Positions 10,690 through 23,052 of a DNA stretch of 64,000 nt are shown here, one piece after another. The DNA lies in assembly GCA_033961575.1 (NCBI GenBank), contig CM066728.1, forward strand, positions 179,729,678-179,793,677, in the 5' to 3' direction. The translations under genes and the position numbers were made by a program. How positions within the stretch are numbered: position 1 is the stretch's first letter; the number at the start of each line of letters is the position of its first letter. Below the pieces are notes generated by a model. The model had not been told where the DNA came from. It saw nothing but the letters and a program-made list of their open reading frames with translations, and did no database searches. The stretch is from Aselliscus stoliczkanus (taxonomy: Eukaryota; Chordata; Mammalia; Chiroptera; Hipposideridae).

Positions 10690-10800
10690 CTATTGTACTA
10701 TGTTCTGTAAGGACAGGTATGGTGTTACTGTATTTATTTCCTCAAAATTGTGCCTGACACATAGAAGGCTCTTAATAAAAATTTGTTCCAAGTAAATATT
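10690..10800 (+). mobile_element. L2 LINE 3' end fragment
   Basis: 'tgttctgtaaggacaggtatgg', 'gtgcctgacacatagaaggctc' and 'ttaataaaaatttgttccaagt' follow L2 3' end order, with decay. Confidence 0.75.
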
Positions 10801-11450
10801 GAATTCAGTCCTTTGGTGTACTAACATAGTAAGCAACCAAAAAAAGGGGGGGGGTTAAGAAATAATTAGGTTACCATGATTAGTTCTTGATGAACACATG
10901 CTTTGAATGTATCTAAATTATAAGTTTGACAATTTTTTTTTCCCATGTTAAGTCCAGGTTTTGTGTAGCCTGAAGCTCAAACACTTTCATGGGACAAAAA
11001 ACTCCCAAAAACTTAGATATAGGAACTTGGCAGGGGCCTGGGCAAGTGTGGATCCATGAAGCTTCCTCTTTATTAGCTTCTCAGTAGAGTACCTTTTCTA
11101 AGATGTCACTATGGGTTGATGTTAGTCTAATGAGTGTATTAGACAAGAAAAAAATCAATAATTTTTTCTCCTAAAAATTAAGTCAAACTTTATTTCCTCA
11201 TTTCACTCTTGCTTTGGATGCTGAAGCAGATAAAATTAGAAAGGACATACTCTTTATCAATTATTAGGATAGTTCAAACTAAAGAATATAAAGAATATTT
11301 TATTTTTCAAGTATTCAAATAAAATAATATTTTATTTTTCAAATTTAATTATCTGGAAAAATCATAACAAAACCCTAAATCCTGAAATTTAAGGTTTTAA
11401 GGCATTTAATGGAATCAGCATGATATGAAGATTGGACATATCATGGAAAG
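10801..11450. other. Unassigned interval
   Basis: It holds an A-run plus G-run (aaaaaaggggggggg, 10839-10854) and a local direct repeat around 'aatattttatttttcaa' (11291-11340). No gene is seen. Confidence 0.4.
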
Positions 11451-11454
11451 AACA

Positions 11455-11595
11455 CGCAAATCAGGAATCAGGGTTTTGGACTTGAGCCATTAACTAGATA
11501 TGTGACATTGAGTAGGTCTGTCTTCTTTGCAGCCTCAGTTTCTCAGCTGCAAAATACAGTCTCTGGACTAGACAAACTGAGGGTTTTTTTTCCTG
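11455..11595 (+). mobile_element. MIR SINE fragment
   Basis: The MIR 5' and core order is clear: 'tcaggaatcagggttttgga', 'ccattaactagatatgtgac', 'gcctcagtttctcagctgcaaaat'. Confidence 0.85.
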
Positions 11596-11599
11596 CTTT

Positions 11600-13382
11600 A
11601 AATTTTGATGCCTGCTCCTAAATAGAACGCATTTGAAAATCCATTTCACAAAATCAGATGTCAAAACAGAGCCTAAAAGAGAAAATACAGGGAAAAATGC
11701 TAATTTTATATAATGCCTTATATCTCATTTGACATTTTTCTCTATAAATAAAAAGAAACAGCAAAAAGGGCTTATAGTCCCTATAGCATTTGGATTCTGT
11801 GCTCTTTTGGAAACAATCTTGCGGGCCTGATTCTTGAATGTTACAATCCAAATGGGACCATTTATAATTCCAGGGATTTAAGTCAGTGAAGTGGTGTTTC
11901 TTTATGGTTAACAAGGAACAAAAAGGAAGGCAATAAGTTTGAAATTTATCTAAGGACTTGACGCCCGCCATGTATCTGAATGTAGCAACAATGCCTAACC
12001 TTTCCTGTTAGACCAGGAAACCCTTCTTAATTTTTTTATTCATATATTTTATTTAGCTTTTCTAACATCCTTTAGGTGGCACCAATATGTTAGAAGAAAA
12101 CAAAATGCAACAGTGGATTCCGTTAGAAAGAACAAAGGGGGAAAGAAACCTGGTACATTTGGAGGGAGAATAAAATGAATGATTGAAGTAGACTTGTAGC
12201 AGAAACCAAATCTAAATATAAAAGAGTTACTGTAACTACAAAGGTGGTATACTTGAATACAAAATGGATATGAAAGTCTTTTAAATGCTAATTGCCATTG
12301 GAGGAAGTCTGCCATTTCAAACTCCAGACAGCCCTCCCACCTCCTCTTGTATTTTGTGACCTCTGGATGGAATCTCTTTTAAACAAAACAATTGCCCTGT
12401 GACACTGCAAAATACTTTGAGTTCCCTTGTGTAAGAGCTACTTTATACCAGTCCCAACATTGTGACTATGATTCTTCATTTGTTGAGTCAGAGGCCTTAA
12501 GACCTGATCCACCTGAAAAATCTTTAAGATCTAAGTCATCCCTTCTGAACAGTCATGGCTTTTTCAATCAATTCAGAGAACATTTATAGAGCAAATTCTA
12601 AATGCAAGGCACTATGGGGGAAACTCAAGTAGATAAATTTGGGTTCTGCTCCCCAAGGCCACCCTATAGATGGGGAGTTATACTCAGTAATCTTTTGGGG
12701 TTCTTTCCAGATGTAGTTTCAGGTTCCTAAAAGAAATAGCCACCACTCCTTGTAGTTAAATATAGATTGTGCTGGAAGGTGCCTGAAATAAAACCATCAT
12801 GACAGTGTCAGCATTACCAGATTACACAGACGTTCTTGAATCTAATGCAGCAGGCTTTCTCATCTCTGCTAAGTTTAAAGGACATAAATGCATTCTGTTC
12901 TTTAAAAGGCATGTAAGTACTAAATTGGAACTCACTTTATATCCCGTGAAAGAAATGAATGACATTTACATAAAGAGCATTTGACCACAGAACTCTTTGT
13001 ATTCAGAATATGATTAACAAGTCTAAGAAAATGTTTTCTGACACAATGTAGGAAATGAACATTTCCAGATTATTTAAGGTTTTTCCATCCAGACTATCAT
13101 GAGGACTTACTGAGGAGGAGCCCGACTGCCAAAGGCTGCAGTTTCTGGCCCAGTCATGACCACTAGTTCTGCATTTGCAAATAAGTGAGTCAATGAGTAT
13201 ACCTTTACCTTTTGTTTTGCTCTTCTGTTATTTACTTTCTAATTATGTACACATATTACCTTAATTTTTAAAAATGTCCACAGGAACTATCTGGGGGTTA
13301 GGATGATAGGCTAGTTTTTTGGTTCTCTTCTGTATACCTATATATGTTTTTAAAATTCCTCAACAATGTACTTTTAAAAAAC
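11600..13382. other. Unassigned interval
   Basis: No gene is supported. The 12575-12665 stretch ('aacatttatagagcaaattc', 'ggcactatgggggaaactca') resembles the start of an old mammalian repeat also seen near 37.75 kb. A 65-codon frame at 12392-12589 has no recognisable domain. The rest may hold conserved non-coding DNA that cannot be judged from one genome. Confidence 0.4.
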
Positions 13383-13392
13383 ACCAAACCCT

Positions 13393-13554
13393 TGGGGCTA
13401 GCCGAGTGGCTCAGTTGGTTAAGAGCTCGCTCAAGAGTGCGAGCTGAGCTCTGAGCAACAGCAGTTCAATGCCCAGCCCGAGCTGAGCTGCCCCTGAGTT
13501 GCCAACATGTGGCAGGATGGCTCAGCTAAAAAACAAACAAATTTAAAAAACCCT
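13393..13554 (+). mobile_element. SINE-A copy
   Basis: Head tggggctagccgagtggctc, then 'gagctcgctcaagagtgcga', a degenerate B box, 'ggcaggatggctcagct' and an A-rich tail. A 10-bp target duplication, accaaaccct, lies at 13383-13392 and 13555-13564. Confidence 0.93.
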
Positions 13555-14199
13555 ACCAAACCCTGTTGGATATCCCTATATCACACAGGAACAGCTTAAA
13601 TGATCTGAGATGAAATAAAATGAAAAGAAAGAAAAACTTAAAAATCTTAAGGATTCTGAAAACTTATGTACCAGGTAGAAGATTATTTTCTCAGCACATC
13701 AATCAATAGCCTCCAGAATATTTCACAGCTTGAGAAACTCTGATCTAGCCCCTGGGGCACAGAAACCAGATTGCTGGCTGGAACCATAGGAAACAGCAAG
13801 GAGAGATTTACCCTGAGTGAGTAATGCATCCCAACAAAGGCCTGAATGGGGAGAGGTTCCAGGTATTAGGTGAGGTTGGCTTGGACAATCCCAACCCAGC
13901 ATTGTCCCCAGCTCATCTAGGAGCCCTTGTAGCCTGGCAAGGCAGTGTTAGGAGAGCAGGTGCCAATCACAGGGAGCTTGGCTTTCCAGAGCAGAGGGAC
14001 TAAGTGCGTGAGAGTGAACACCTGGTGGAGCAGATGCAGTTCATACATGTGGGTACCTTATTTAATCTATTAGTAAAGTGTCTTTTATAAAGACTAGATT
14101 TTTGTTTTAAACTGGTTAATAGGAAAGAATACAGGGAACTATGATTAAGCCCAGCAGTCCAAGAAGAAATAGAAACTCTGTCAAGAATGTGAAGAACTG

Positions 14200-14355
14200 G
14201 GGCTGGCCGAGTGGCACAGTTGATTAAGAGCTTGCCCAAGAGTGCAAGCTGAGCTCTGAGCAACAGCAGTTCAATGCCCAGCCTGAGCTGAGCTGCCGTT
14301 AAACTGCCAACTAGGTGGCAGGATGGTTCAGCTAAAAAAAAAAAAAAAAAAAAAG
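14200..14355 (+). mobile_element. SINE-A copy
   Basis: Same order as the other SINE-A copies, with a tail of about 22 A. A 15-bp target duplication, gaatgt(g/a)aagaactg, lies at 14185-14199 and 14356-14370 with one mismatch. Confidence 0.93.
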
Positions 14356-14370
14356 GAATGTAAAGAACTG

Positions 14371-15635
14371 CTCAGTTCTAATGGTGACAGGTGGACATAG
14401 GTTCCAATAGTTTGTCAGCATTACACACCTTCATAACCAAGTAGAAAGAGGTTGCATCATTGTGCCCAAGATGATAAAGTTATCCTAATGTCTGAAAGAG
14501 GAGTGCTAATGCAGTAAATGAGTCCACTAAAGTAGCTGGTAATAATAATAATTTAAAAAAGGACAAAATTCATAGCTTTGTTGTATACAAGTAATAACTT
14601 GTTAGAAAATAAAAAGGACAATGGGATCTTATCACAATAATAATTTTCAAAACCATATAATAATCTTAATAAGAAGTATGTGAGGTCCAAAGGAAGAAAT
14701 AGACAAAACTTGTAGAATATTTGGTTAGATAAATAGGTATATGAAATATTGTATCACCTTTTTCTTCTTTTAAATTCAAAAATGAAATATTGAAAAATTT
14801 CTAATGACCAAAACTTTGGAAAATAAAATCCTTCTCTTTATTCTCCTCCAAACACTTCATTCCTCAGAGGTGTCAGAGTTACCAGTTTACTGTGTATCTT
14901 TCCAAATATTTGGAGTAATTACTTCATTTACATTATTGAACTTAAATTTGCAATGGGTTCATATGCTATGATTGCTGTTATATTTGGTTTTAATATCAGA
15001 CTTCTATTTGACTTAGCTATTTATCTTTTTCTCTCTTTTCTTGCATTCTCTTGGATTAATCAAACAATTTTTATCATTCCATTTTCCTCTCTATTAACTT
15101 TTATTTTTATATTCCTTCATTATTTTTTCAGAGGTCATTATAGAGATTTCAGCTTGCAGTCTATTGTACTTTCAGAATTTGGTGAATGGTCCGTTTCTCT
15201 ACCCCACTCTGTCTTTGCCCATGATGTCTCTAATTTTGCCTCTCTGGCCCCACAAATAAAACCACCAAAATCTCTACTGGTGGCCCTGTCAGCTCTCACC
15301 AGACCTCTGTGTGTGCAAAGCCTGGATTCTCAGCCTCTTGCCCTAGCTCAGAATGGATAATACCCTCAGAGAAAAAGCAATTTCAAATGATCAACTCACC
15401 TGTCCATTTATTCCCCTCTTCAAAATTTTGGTCCCTCTAATTCTGGTTGCTGTAGCAGTCCTTTTATGGCTTTAAACATACTTACTGTTTGCTTATTTTG
15501 TATTTTTATTTGGCTTTGCTAATCGTTCTCAGTGGGAATGTTGGTCTGCTTTAAGCTATTTCATCATACCCACCAATATCTCATTGTTCAGACTTAGTCA
15601 TATGGTCACATCTCACAGAGTGAAAGGTAATTTTT
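14371..15635. other. Old repeat-like interval without a gene
   Basis: The 15115-15180 part ('cagaggtcattatagagatt', 'cttgcagtctattgtact') resembles a very old L1-type 3' region. A 135-codon frame at 14953-15360 starts hydrophobic but lies in this decayed repeat and shows no domain. Confidence 0.4.
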
Positions 15636-15649
15636 AAAATCCTGAGTGA

Positions 15650-16114
15650 CTGGCATGCCGAGTGGTGCTTTGGTTAAGAGCTGGCTTGGGACGCCAGCTC
15701 TGAGCAACAGGGCCCCGGGGTCAGATCCCACATATGATGGCCAGTGACACTGCCCTCTACAGCTGCAGTGAACAACAGCTCAACCTGGAGCTGGGCTGTT
15801 GTGAGTTGCCGGGGATGTCGTAGGCTGCAGCCCCTGCTGCAGTGGGCTGCCATAAGCTACAGTGAGTAGCTGGCAGCCAGTGTGAGCTGCCAAGAGCCTC
15901 TGTGAGCAGCTGTCCAGAGGACAGTGACCGATATGCCTCACCTGGGAAGAGCGCAATGACGATACCAACATGGGCCAGTGAAGCAATGTCCTCCACAACT
16001 AGACTGAAGAACAACAAGACACCAACTTGTCTGTTCCCCTTCCTCGATTCCCCAGCGCCATTCCCCTCCCCCAATTCCCCAATAAAATCTTTAAAAAAAT
16101 AAAATTAAATAAAT
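15650..16114 (+). mobile_element. SINE-C copy 3 with a chimeric head
   Basis: Body and tail match the other long copies. A 14-bp target duplication, aaaatcctgagtga, lies at 15636-15649 and 16115-16128. Between 'gggacgcc' and 'gggccccggggtcagatccc' the head carries agctctgagcaacagg (15696-15711), which belongs to SINE-A heads and is absent from other SINE-C copies. Only one internal 'ggctggcagcca'-type unit is present. Confidence 0.92.
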
Positions 16115-16818
16115 AAAATCCTGAGTGATAATATGTCCAACTAAAAATCAGGATTCCATTCCTAGGAAAGATGGGAAGAATGGGTGTTAGGATAGGCAAC
16201 TAGCACTCTGTTTCAAAGTGGGTGGTAGAAGCCAGTTCCAAGGTGAGATGAGGAATAATAGATCTCCCCATATACTGGGCTATACCACCACATACCTGCA
16301 GGTTTATGCATCTATTGTTGCACATACCTGCATTAATAGATGCAGAAAAACATTTGACAAAATCCAGCATCCATTTATGAAAAAAAGAAATCTCAACAAA
16401 GTGGGAATGGAGGCAACATCTCAACATAATAAAGGCCAAATATGACAAGCCCACAGCTAACATCATATGCAATGGGGAAAAGCTCAAAGCATTCCCCTTG
16501 AGATCAAGAACAAGACAAGGATGTCCACTTTTACTGCTTTTATTCATCATAATACTGGAAGTCCTAGTAATAGCAATCAGACAAGAAAAAGAAATAAAAG
16601 GCATCCAAATTGGAAAAAAAGAAGTATCATTTGCAGATGACATACTATATAGAGAGAACCCAAAGGTTCCACCAAAAAACTATTAGAACTAATAAATGAA
16701 TTTAGTAAAGTAGCAGGGTACAAAATTAATATTCAGAAATTGGTTGCCTTTTTACACATCATTAACAAACTATCAGAAAGAGAAATTAAGCAAACAGCAT
16801 TATTTATAATTGCATCAA

Positions 16819-16880
16819 AACACACACACACACACACACACACCTACACACACCTACACACACACAAACACACACACCTA
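16819..16880. repeat. (CA)n microsatellite inside L1-B ORF2
   Basis: CA units with 'cctacacacacc' interruptions replace the A-rich codons that normally follow the 'TIASK' codons of ORF2. The L1 frame resumes at 'cctaggaatatattcaac'. Confidence 0.93.
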
Positions 16881-18331
16881 GGAATATATTCAACCAAGGA
16901 AGAAAAATACTTTTACTCAGAAAATTATGATATTGAAAAGAAAAATTAAAGTAGATACAAATAAATGGAAGCATATACCATGCTCATGGATAAGAAGAAT
17001 TAATGTAATTGAAAGGTCCATACTACCCAAAGCAATCTATACCTATCAAAATCCATATCAAAAATACCAGTGACATTTTTCCCAGAACTAGAACAAATAA
17101 TTCTAAAATTTATATGGTACCATAAAAGACCCCAAATAACCACCGCAATCCTGAGAAAAAAGAACAAAGCTGGATGTATCATGCTACCTGATACCAAATT
17201 ATACTACAAGACCATAGTGATCAAAAGAGCATGGTATTGGCATGAAAACCGATACATAAATCAATGGAATAGAGATCCTAGAAATGAATCTATCCCTATA
17301 TGGTCGTTTAAACTATGACAAAGAAAGCAAGAATACACACTTGGGTAAAGATAGTTTATTTAATAAATGATGTTGGGAAAACTGGAAATATACATGCAAA
17401 AAAAAATGAAACTGGATCACTTTCTTACACTGTGTATGAGAATAAACTCAAAATAGATTAAAGACTTCAATGTAAGACCCAAAACCATAAAACTCTTAGA
17501 AGAAAATATAGGCAGTGAACTCTCATATATTACCCATAGAAATATTTTTACCGATATATCTCATTGGGCAAGGGAAACAAAAGAAAAAATAATCAAATGG
17601 GACTGCATCAAACTAAAAAGTTTTTGCACAGCAAAGAAAACCATCAACAAACGAAAACACATCCTACTGAATGGGAGAAGGTATTTGCCAATGATAGAAC
17701 TGATAAGGGGTGAATATCCAAAATGTATAGAAAACTCTTACAACTCAACACCCCCAAAACTCAAACAATCCAATTAACAAACCTTCAAAGGACCTGAATA
17801 GACATTTCTCCAAAGAGGACATACAGATGGCCAATAGACATATGAAAAGATGCTCAACGTCACTAATCATCAGAGAAATCCAAATAAAAACCACAATGAA
17901 ATACAACCTCACTCTTGTCAAAATGACTTTCATCAATAAGTCAACAAACAAGTGTTGGTGAGAATGTGGAGAAAAGGGAACCCATGTGAACTGTTGGTGG
18001 GATTCCAAATTGATGCAGCCACTATGGAAAACAATTTGGAGGTTCCTTAAAAAAATTAAAAATAGAACTACCTTATGTCCCAGCAATTTCACTCCTGGGT
18101 ATTTATCTGAAGAAACTGAAAAGGCTGATTTGGAAAGATACATGCATCCTTTTTTTTCACAGCAGCACTATTCACAATATCCAAGATATGAAAACAACCA
18201 AATTGCCCAAGAATAGATGATTGGATAAAGAAATTGTGGTACATATATACAATGGAGTATTACTCTGCCATAAAAAAGAATGGAATCTTCCCATTTGTGA
18301 CAACATGGGTAGACTTAGAAGGTATTATGCT

Positions 18332-18462
18332 GGGCCAGCCGAGTGGCTCAGTTGGTTAAGAGGTAGCTCAAGAGTGCGAGCTGAGCTCTGAGCAATGGAG
18401 GTTCAATGCCAGCCCGAGGTGAGTTGCTGTTGAGCTGCCAACAGGTGGCAGGATAGCTCAGC

Positions 18463-18490
<28 letters not shown>
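18332..18490 (+). mobile_element. SINE-A copy nested in L1-B
   Basis: A complete SINE-A with about 28 A at its end. A perfect 14-bp target duplication, gaaggtattatgct, lies at 18318-18331 and 18491-18504. It interrupts the ORF2 codons for the conserved 'LEGIMLSE' track, so it is younger than L1-B. Confidence 0.95.
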
Positions 18491-18493
<3 letters not shown>

Positions 18494-19064
18494 GGTATTA
18501 TGCTAAGTGAAATAAGTCAGACTGAGAAAGACAAATACCACATAATCTCACTTATATGTGAATCTAAAGGACAGAATAAATGAACTGGCAAAACAGAAAC
18601 AGACCCATAGATACAGAGAACAAACTGATGGTTACTAGATGGGATGGGGGCTGGGTGACAAAGGTGAAAGGATTAAGAAGTACAATTGATAGTTACAAGA
18701 TAGTCATGGGGATGTAAATTTCAGTATAGGGAATATAATCAATAATATTGTAATAACTATTTGTAGTGCTAGGTAGGTACTAGACTAGTCAAAGGTATCA
18801 CTTCCTAAATTATATAGATGTCTAACCACTATGCATACACCTGAAACTAATAAAAAATAATATTTAATGTCAACTATAATTAAAAAATAGTCACAGGGAT
18901 ACATGTTACAGCATAAGGAATATACTCAATAATATTCTAATAACTATGTACAGTGTCAGATATGTAATAGACTTATTGGGGTTATCACTTTATGAGGTAT
19001 ATAGATGTCTAATTACTATGTTGTTTTGTACACCTGAAACGAATACAAAATACATTTTAAAAAA

Positions 19065-20203
19065 TGTTCTTTTTCAAGGTAGAGTAGAATGTAGATTTTG
19101 GCTAATGTGAAAGAACTTTCCTATTAAGTTAATCACAGCAAACATCAGGCTCTAATACACAAAAGAGATCTAAATTCTGAGAGTAAGAGCTCTCTTAGCA
19201 CTCTCTTCAGTTTTGTGGGAATAATCAGACAATTAAGAGAAAAAAAATAGTAACTGGAGAGGTCTTTGGGATTTTCCTCCGAATTCTGAAAAAGGCACTT
19301 AATTTTTCTAACCCTAATTTCTTCCTTTTCCAATCTGTTATGGAAAATAAAATCTGGCCTTTGAGGTTTATACTAGTGAAATAATAACTGGAAGGATCCT
19401 GAATTCATTGGATGGGCTCTGGGCTGATTTCCTAAGACCTGGTCTTGCCTAATTACTAGCTCGCTTAAAAGTCATCACTTTACTAATTTTTTTTCACATC
19501 ATTTGGAGTGTTTGATTCTCTTTTTCCTTTTTCCTCCCCCTTTTAAATATTTCTAGACAATAATCCATTTAGTTCTTAATCTTGTAGAATCAGATTTTTG
19601 CTGTGGAATCTGTCCCAAGAAAAATGCATCTATGCACAAACCCACAAACTCTTGCCTGCAGTTTTAGGAGATTCATAGACTCCTTGGAACCCATGCATTT
19701 TATATCTAATTTTATATCTTCTAAATTAAGAGAGATATAACAATTTAAAACTTTTTCTAGTATGTATTTATTAGATTATGAACATTTTGTAAACAATGAA
19801 GGTTTTTTGTATTCCTACTTTTGAAAGTTTTATTTTTTGACATTTCAAATTCATAAGATCATACTGGATGAAAACAGAAAGAAATATGTACAACAATGGC
19901 AGCCAATGTAATGAGCAATGTACAAGTAATTCCAAAGACATCCATGTTATGACAGATATTAGTATCCATTTATTTTTTTGTCCTACTTTTTACCTTAATT
20001 AGAATTTGTTTTTTTTTGATGGCCCTGATGGTTTGCATGGTTTGTGGTAACCTGCTGCTGAAATTGACAGAGACATGGTAGTCTCTTTTAGTCCCTCTTA
20101 AGTGTATACTCCTAGTACATGCATTGTCCTCTGCCTTTCTTTCCTTCTTTGCATAGTTAAATCCTCCTTATTCTCACCTGGTTGGTCAGTGGCTTCTCTC
20201 CAT
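19065..20203. other. Unassigned interval
   Basis: AT-rich with no recognised repeat or gene. Confidence 0.4.
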
Positions 20204-20515
20204 CTAGTTATTCAGGGACCCAGGCTTTTTCCATCTTGTCGCTCTGCTGTCCTCTAAGACCTCAGAATCCTCTTCTTTCAGTAGGGGAAAGAGAAGATAG
20301 AGAAAACACCCACTTACAATCACCTTGACCCAGAAATGACGTACATCACTTGCAAATATAGTATTCTGGTGGTAAGAACTACTCACATGGCACCACCCAA
20401 GGTGCAAGGGGCTTTGGGAGGTGTAACTCCTAGCTGGGCAGCCACTTCCAGGCACACCTCAATACTGGAAGAGGGAGCATGAATTTTGGGTGGCATCTAT
20501 CTATCTCTGCCACAC
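20204..20515. repeat. Probable old interspersed repeat, family not assigned
   Basis: 'cccaggctttttccatcttg', 'cactcacatggcaccaccca'-like order and 'gggaggtgtaactcctagctgggcagcca' match a motif order common in mammalian interspersed repeats. It appears related in layout to 63490-63790, in another stage of decay. I could not name it. Confidence 0.45.
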
Positions 20516-20517
20516 CA

Positions 20518-20583
20518 CAGTATGGCATCTAGCATAATGGTAAACCCATAGTAGGCACTCAATAAATATTTGTAGAATGAATG
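20518..20583 (+). mobile_element. L2 LINE 3' terminus
   Basis: 'atggcatctagcataatgg' then 'cccatagtaggcactcaata' and 'aatatttgtagaatgaatg' give the L2 3' terminal 65 bases. Confidence 0.85.
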
Positions 20584-22560
20584 CAGTTGTTTAAAGTAGT
20601 TTTTGAAGATAAATAATATAACAATTCCACATCTTTTGTACAGAGTTTGGAGAAAAGCAGCTTTGTTATAATGTAAATGTGGGCACATTTTAGACCCCAG
20701 TCTTATGTTTGCATAAAGAAATCTACCGAATAACCAAAAATAATTCTTCTAAGATCTTATATTTTGGAAAAAGTACTTTTAGTTATTTCAAAACCTAAAT
20801 GCTCTCTGAATAGCTTTGGCTTATTTTTAAAATATTTTTTTTTTTTTGGTACTGGATGGTTTCTGAATGATTGCTACATAGAAGAGCTTTACATACACCT
20901 GTGAGAAAGACCAATTTAACTGTCCACACTTCTGTATCCTTTAGAATGCTGCCCGTTTGTACTGCACTGTGAGGATTCATAAACATGTGGAACAGACTGG
21001 TACTAAGTCACATTTGATCCCCCAAATGAAACTGCTTACGTAGAATTTGTAACCTGGATTCTGCTTCTATAACACATAAATAAATACACAGTTCTTTCAT
21101 TTTGTTTCATTAATTAATACACTGGGGATGATATTCCATATTGCAATTTATTTTACATATTATAAATGGATTGATTTTTTTTTTTTTTTGCCTTTTTAAG
21201 GTGGATTTGAAAATACCCCAAAGAATCTATTGAGATGTGATATCACTTAAGGAAGGCCCAGCCCAAGGACTCTTGGGGATTCTATAGAGTGTCCACTATA
21301 TTTAATGGTACAGGGAATCATTTCTACAGCAGAGGTTTCCAATCTTTTTTTATATAAGGCTCCTTTTGAAACCCAGAGAAGCAACACAATGTGTTGCATG
21401 TTGGAAGTTATACTTTTAGTACTTATGACTTGAGAAATAACCTAATGATAATAACCTACTGAGCTTGAGCTTAGCAATGCTTTAAGATATATTCCCATGT
21501 TATTAATCAACATAGCATCAGTACATTTTTGTAAAATATAGCACCTATGTATGAGGGGCATGTTATTTATGCCATGGATGCTTTGCCTTCTTATAAACTT
21601 GTAGGCCCTTCAAGGGCTATCAGACCAGATCAGAAAGTACTGGGTTAGCATAAAAATACGCAATTGATGATGGACATCTTTTTGAGTTTTTATAAACATA
21701 TATTCTTAACGAAGGCCCGAGAGAGAGCTTCTTTCTTTCAGGGTAAAACTCATTTGTTTCAGGGCCCATGCTTGATGCTGGTCTTATTTCCTGCACGATT
21801 CCTGATGTTTTCCTGATGCCAGATGTTGTCTCTGGTAATCTCATGTGGTTCTAAAGCCTTATCATTGCTGGAAATCATACTCTTCTCTATGAGGTTGTGA
21901 TTAAAGATTGATGTTGTGTAGCACCAAGGAATTGGCTAGGAAAGATATCAAGCCTGATTCATTAATTAAGTAAACTGCTGAACCACAGCTCACTTTGCAG
22001 TATCTCTGAACCGAAGTAATTGCATATGCTATGGAAAATGAGAGCACAAACCCAGAATTTAAAAATAAGACTACAATTTGTAAGAACTCCATTGCAGGAT
22101 GGAAGAGAGTACTCACCAGCCAGGGCACAAGTACAATCACATTCTAGTTCCTTAACACATTAAAATGATAGGATTGTTTGATGCCAAAACCTCAGAACCC
22201 TAATCTAAGAACTGGGAGAGAAGACGGCTTAGGGAGCCTTTTGTGTTGTAAGCCCCTTTGCTACCTCTTGTTCCCAGGAGTCAGACTTGTCAGTATCTCT
22301 GTCCAATGGCTCACCCTGGCCACTCCTCTTCCTTTTCCTTTTATCTTCTATGGGAAAAGAATAAATACTTCATTCCTGCAAAAAAACTCTCTTCCACATT
22401 TAATCTCCTCTTGGCATCTGCTTTTTGGAGGACCTGAACTGGCTGGCATACCACATATTAGCATGGATTAATCCTTCTAAGTGTGAACTATCTCAGCAGT
22501 CACATGGGTAAAATAATAATATTTAAGTCCTAGGGGGTCTATGAGGAGAAATTTTGAAAA
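20584..22560. other. Unassigned interval
   Basis: No gene is supported. At 21328-21350 'cagaggtttccaatcttttt' looks like a decayed hAT-type terminus. Frames on either strand stay below 100 codons and lack domains. Confidence 0.4.
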
Positions 22561-22564
22561 CGGA

Positions 22565-22640
22565 TGAAAAATTCTAAGCACAGTGCCTTGCACGTGGCAA
22601 GTTGTCCATTAATAATAATTGTCATTATTATTATTACATC
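22565..22640 (+). mobile_element. MIR SINE 3' end
   Basis: 'cacagtgccttgcacgtggc' followed by 'ccattaataataattgtcattattattatta' is the MIR 3' end with its ATT-rich tail. Confidence 0.75.
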
Positions 22641-22957
22641 CTTCAGTGCTTCTAGAATCCTCTGCTTAGGCAGAAGTTGAAGAAGTCAAAGGTTATTTTT
22701 ACTTGATGGAGCCCTGGATTTTCAAAGATGATTGGGAAAGAAACCTCACAGAATCCCAGGTTGATCATAATCCAAGTCTACTGTAGCTGCCTGAAGTAGG
22801 ATTTTCCTTGCTGTTGGATTTTTGTGCCCTTCATGACTGGGCGAGAGCCATTGAAAATCTCTCTGACCTACTGAGGCTAAGGCAAGGGTGGGCTGGGGAC
22901 CTCCGAGACTTTTCCACCAGTACAAAAGAGTTTCCTCTCCTCATACCATTTTTTCTT

Positions 22958-23052
22958 TCTAACGTAACTTCAGACTTACCTAAAAGTTGCAAAAATAGTA
23001 CAAACAATTTCTGAATACCTGCACCTAGATTCCCCAAATGTTAACATTTGTG
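22958..23052. mobile_element. Older L1 3' region, left half (split by L1-C)
   Basis: 'acttcagacttacctaaaag', 'ttgcaaaaatagtacaaaca' and 'gattccccaaatgttaacat' match a section of old L1M-class 3' sequence. The partner half follows L1-C at 26866-27120. The break is marked by the L1-C target duplication. Confidence 0.7.

Larger units (their letters stand above)
16333..19064 (+). mobile_element. L1-B: 5'-truncated LINE-1 with broken ORF2
   Basis: It starts inside the RT domain ([19 protein letters not shown], about 16338) and runs through 'TRQGCPL', 'FADD' (the box is kept here at about 16630), the Cys/His-rich region and the ORF2 C-terminus (18208-18330). It ends in a 3' UTR with two homologous units (about 18702 and 18889) and an A-rich tail. 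Frameshifts and stops are scattered. It is split by a SINE-A and contains a (CA)n tract. No clear target duplication was found. Confidence 0.93.

Noticed and set aside
14953..15360. 135-codon plus-strand frame with a hydrophobic N-terminal half
   Set aside because: It lies in decayed repeat-like sequence and shows no domain or splice context. The hydrophobicity comes from T-rich DNA.
16230..19090. A target duplication for L1-B ('ttccaaggt' / 'tttcaaggt')
   Set aside because: Short and imperfect, and the left copy is about 100 bases from the first L1 sequence.
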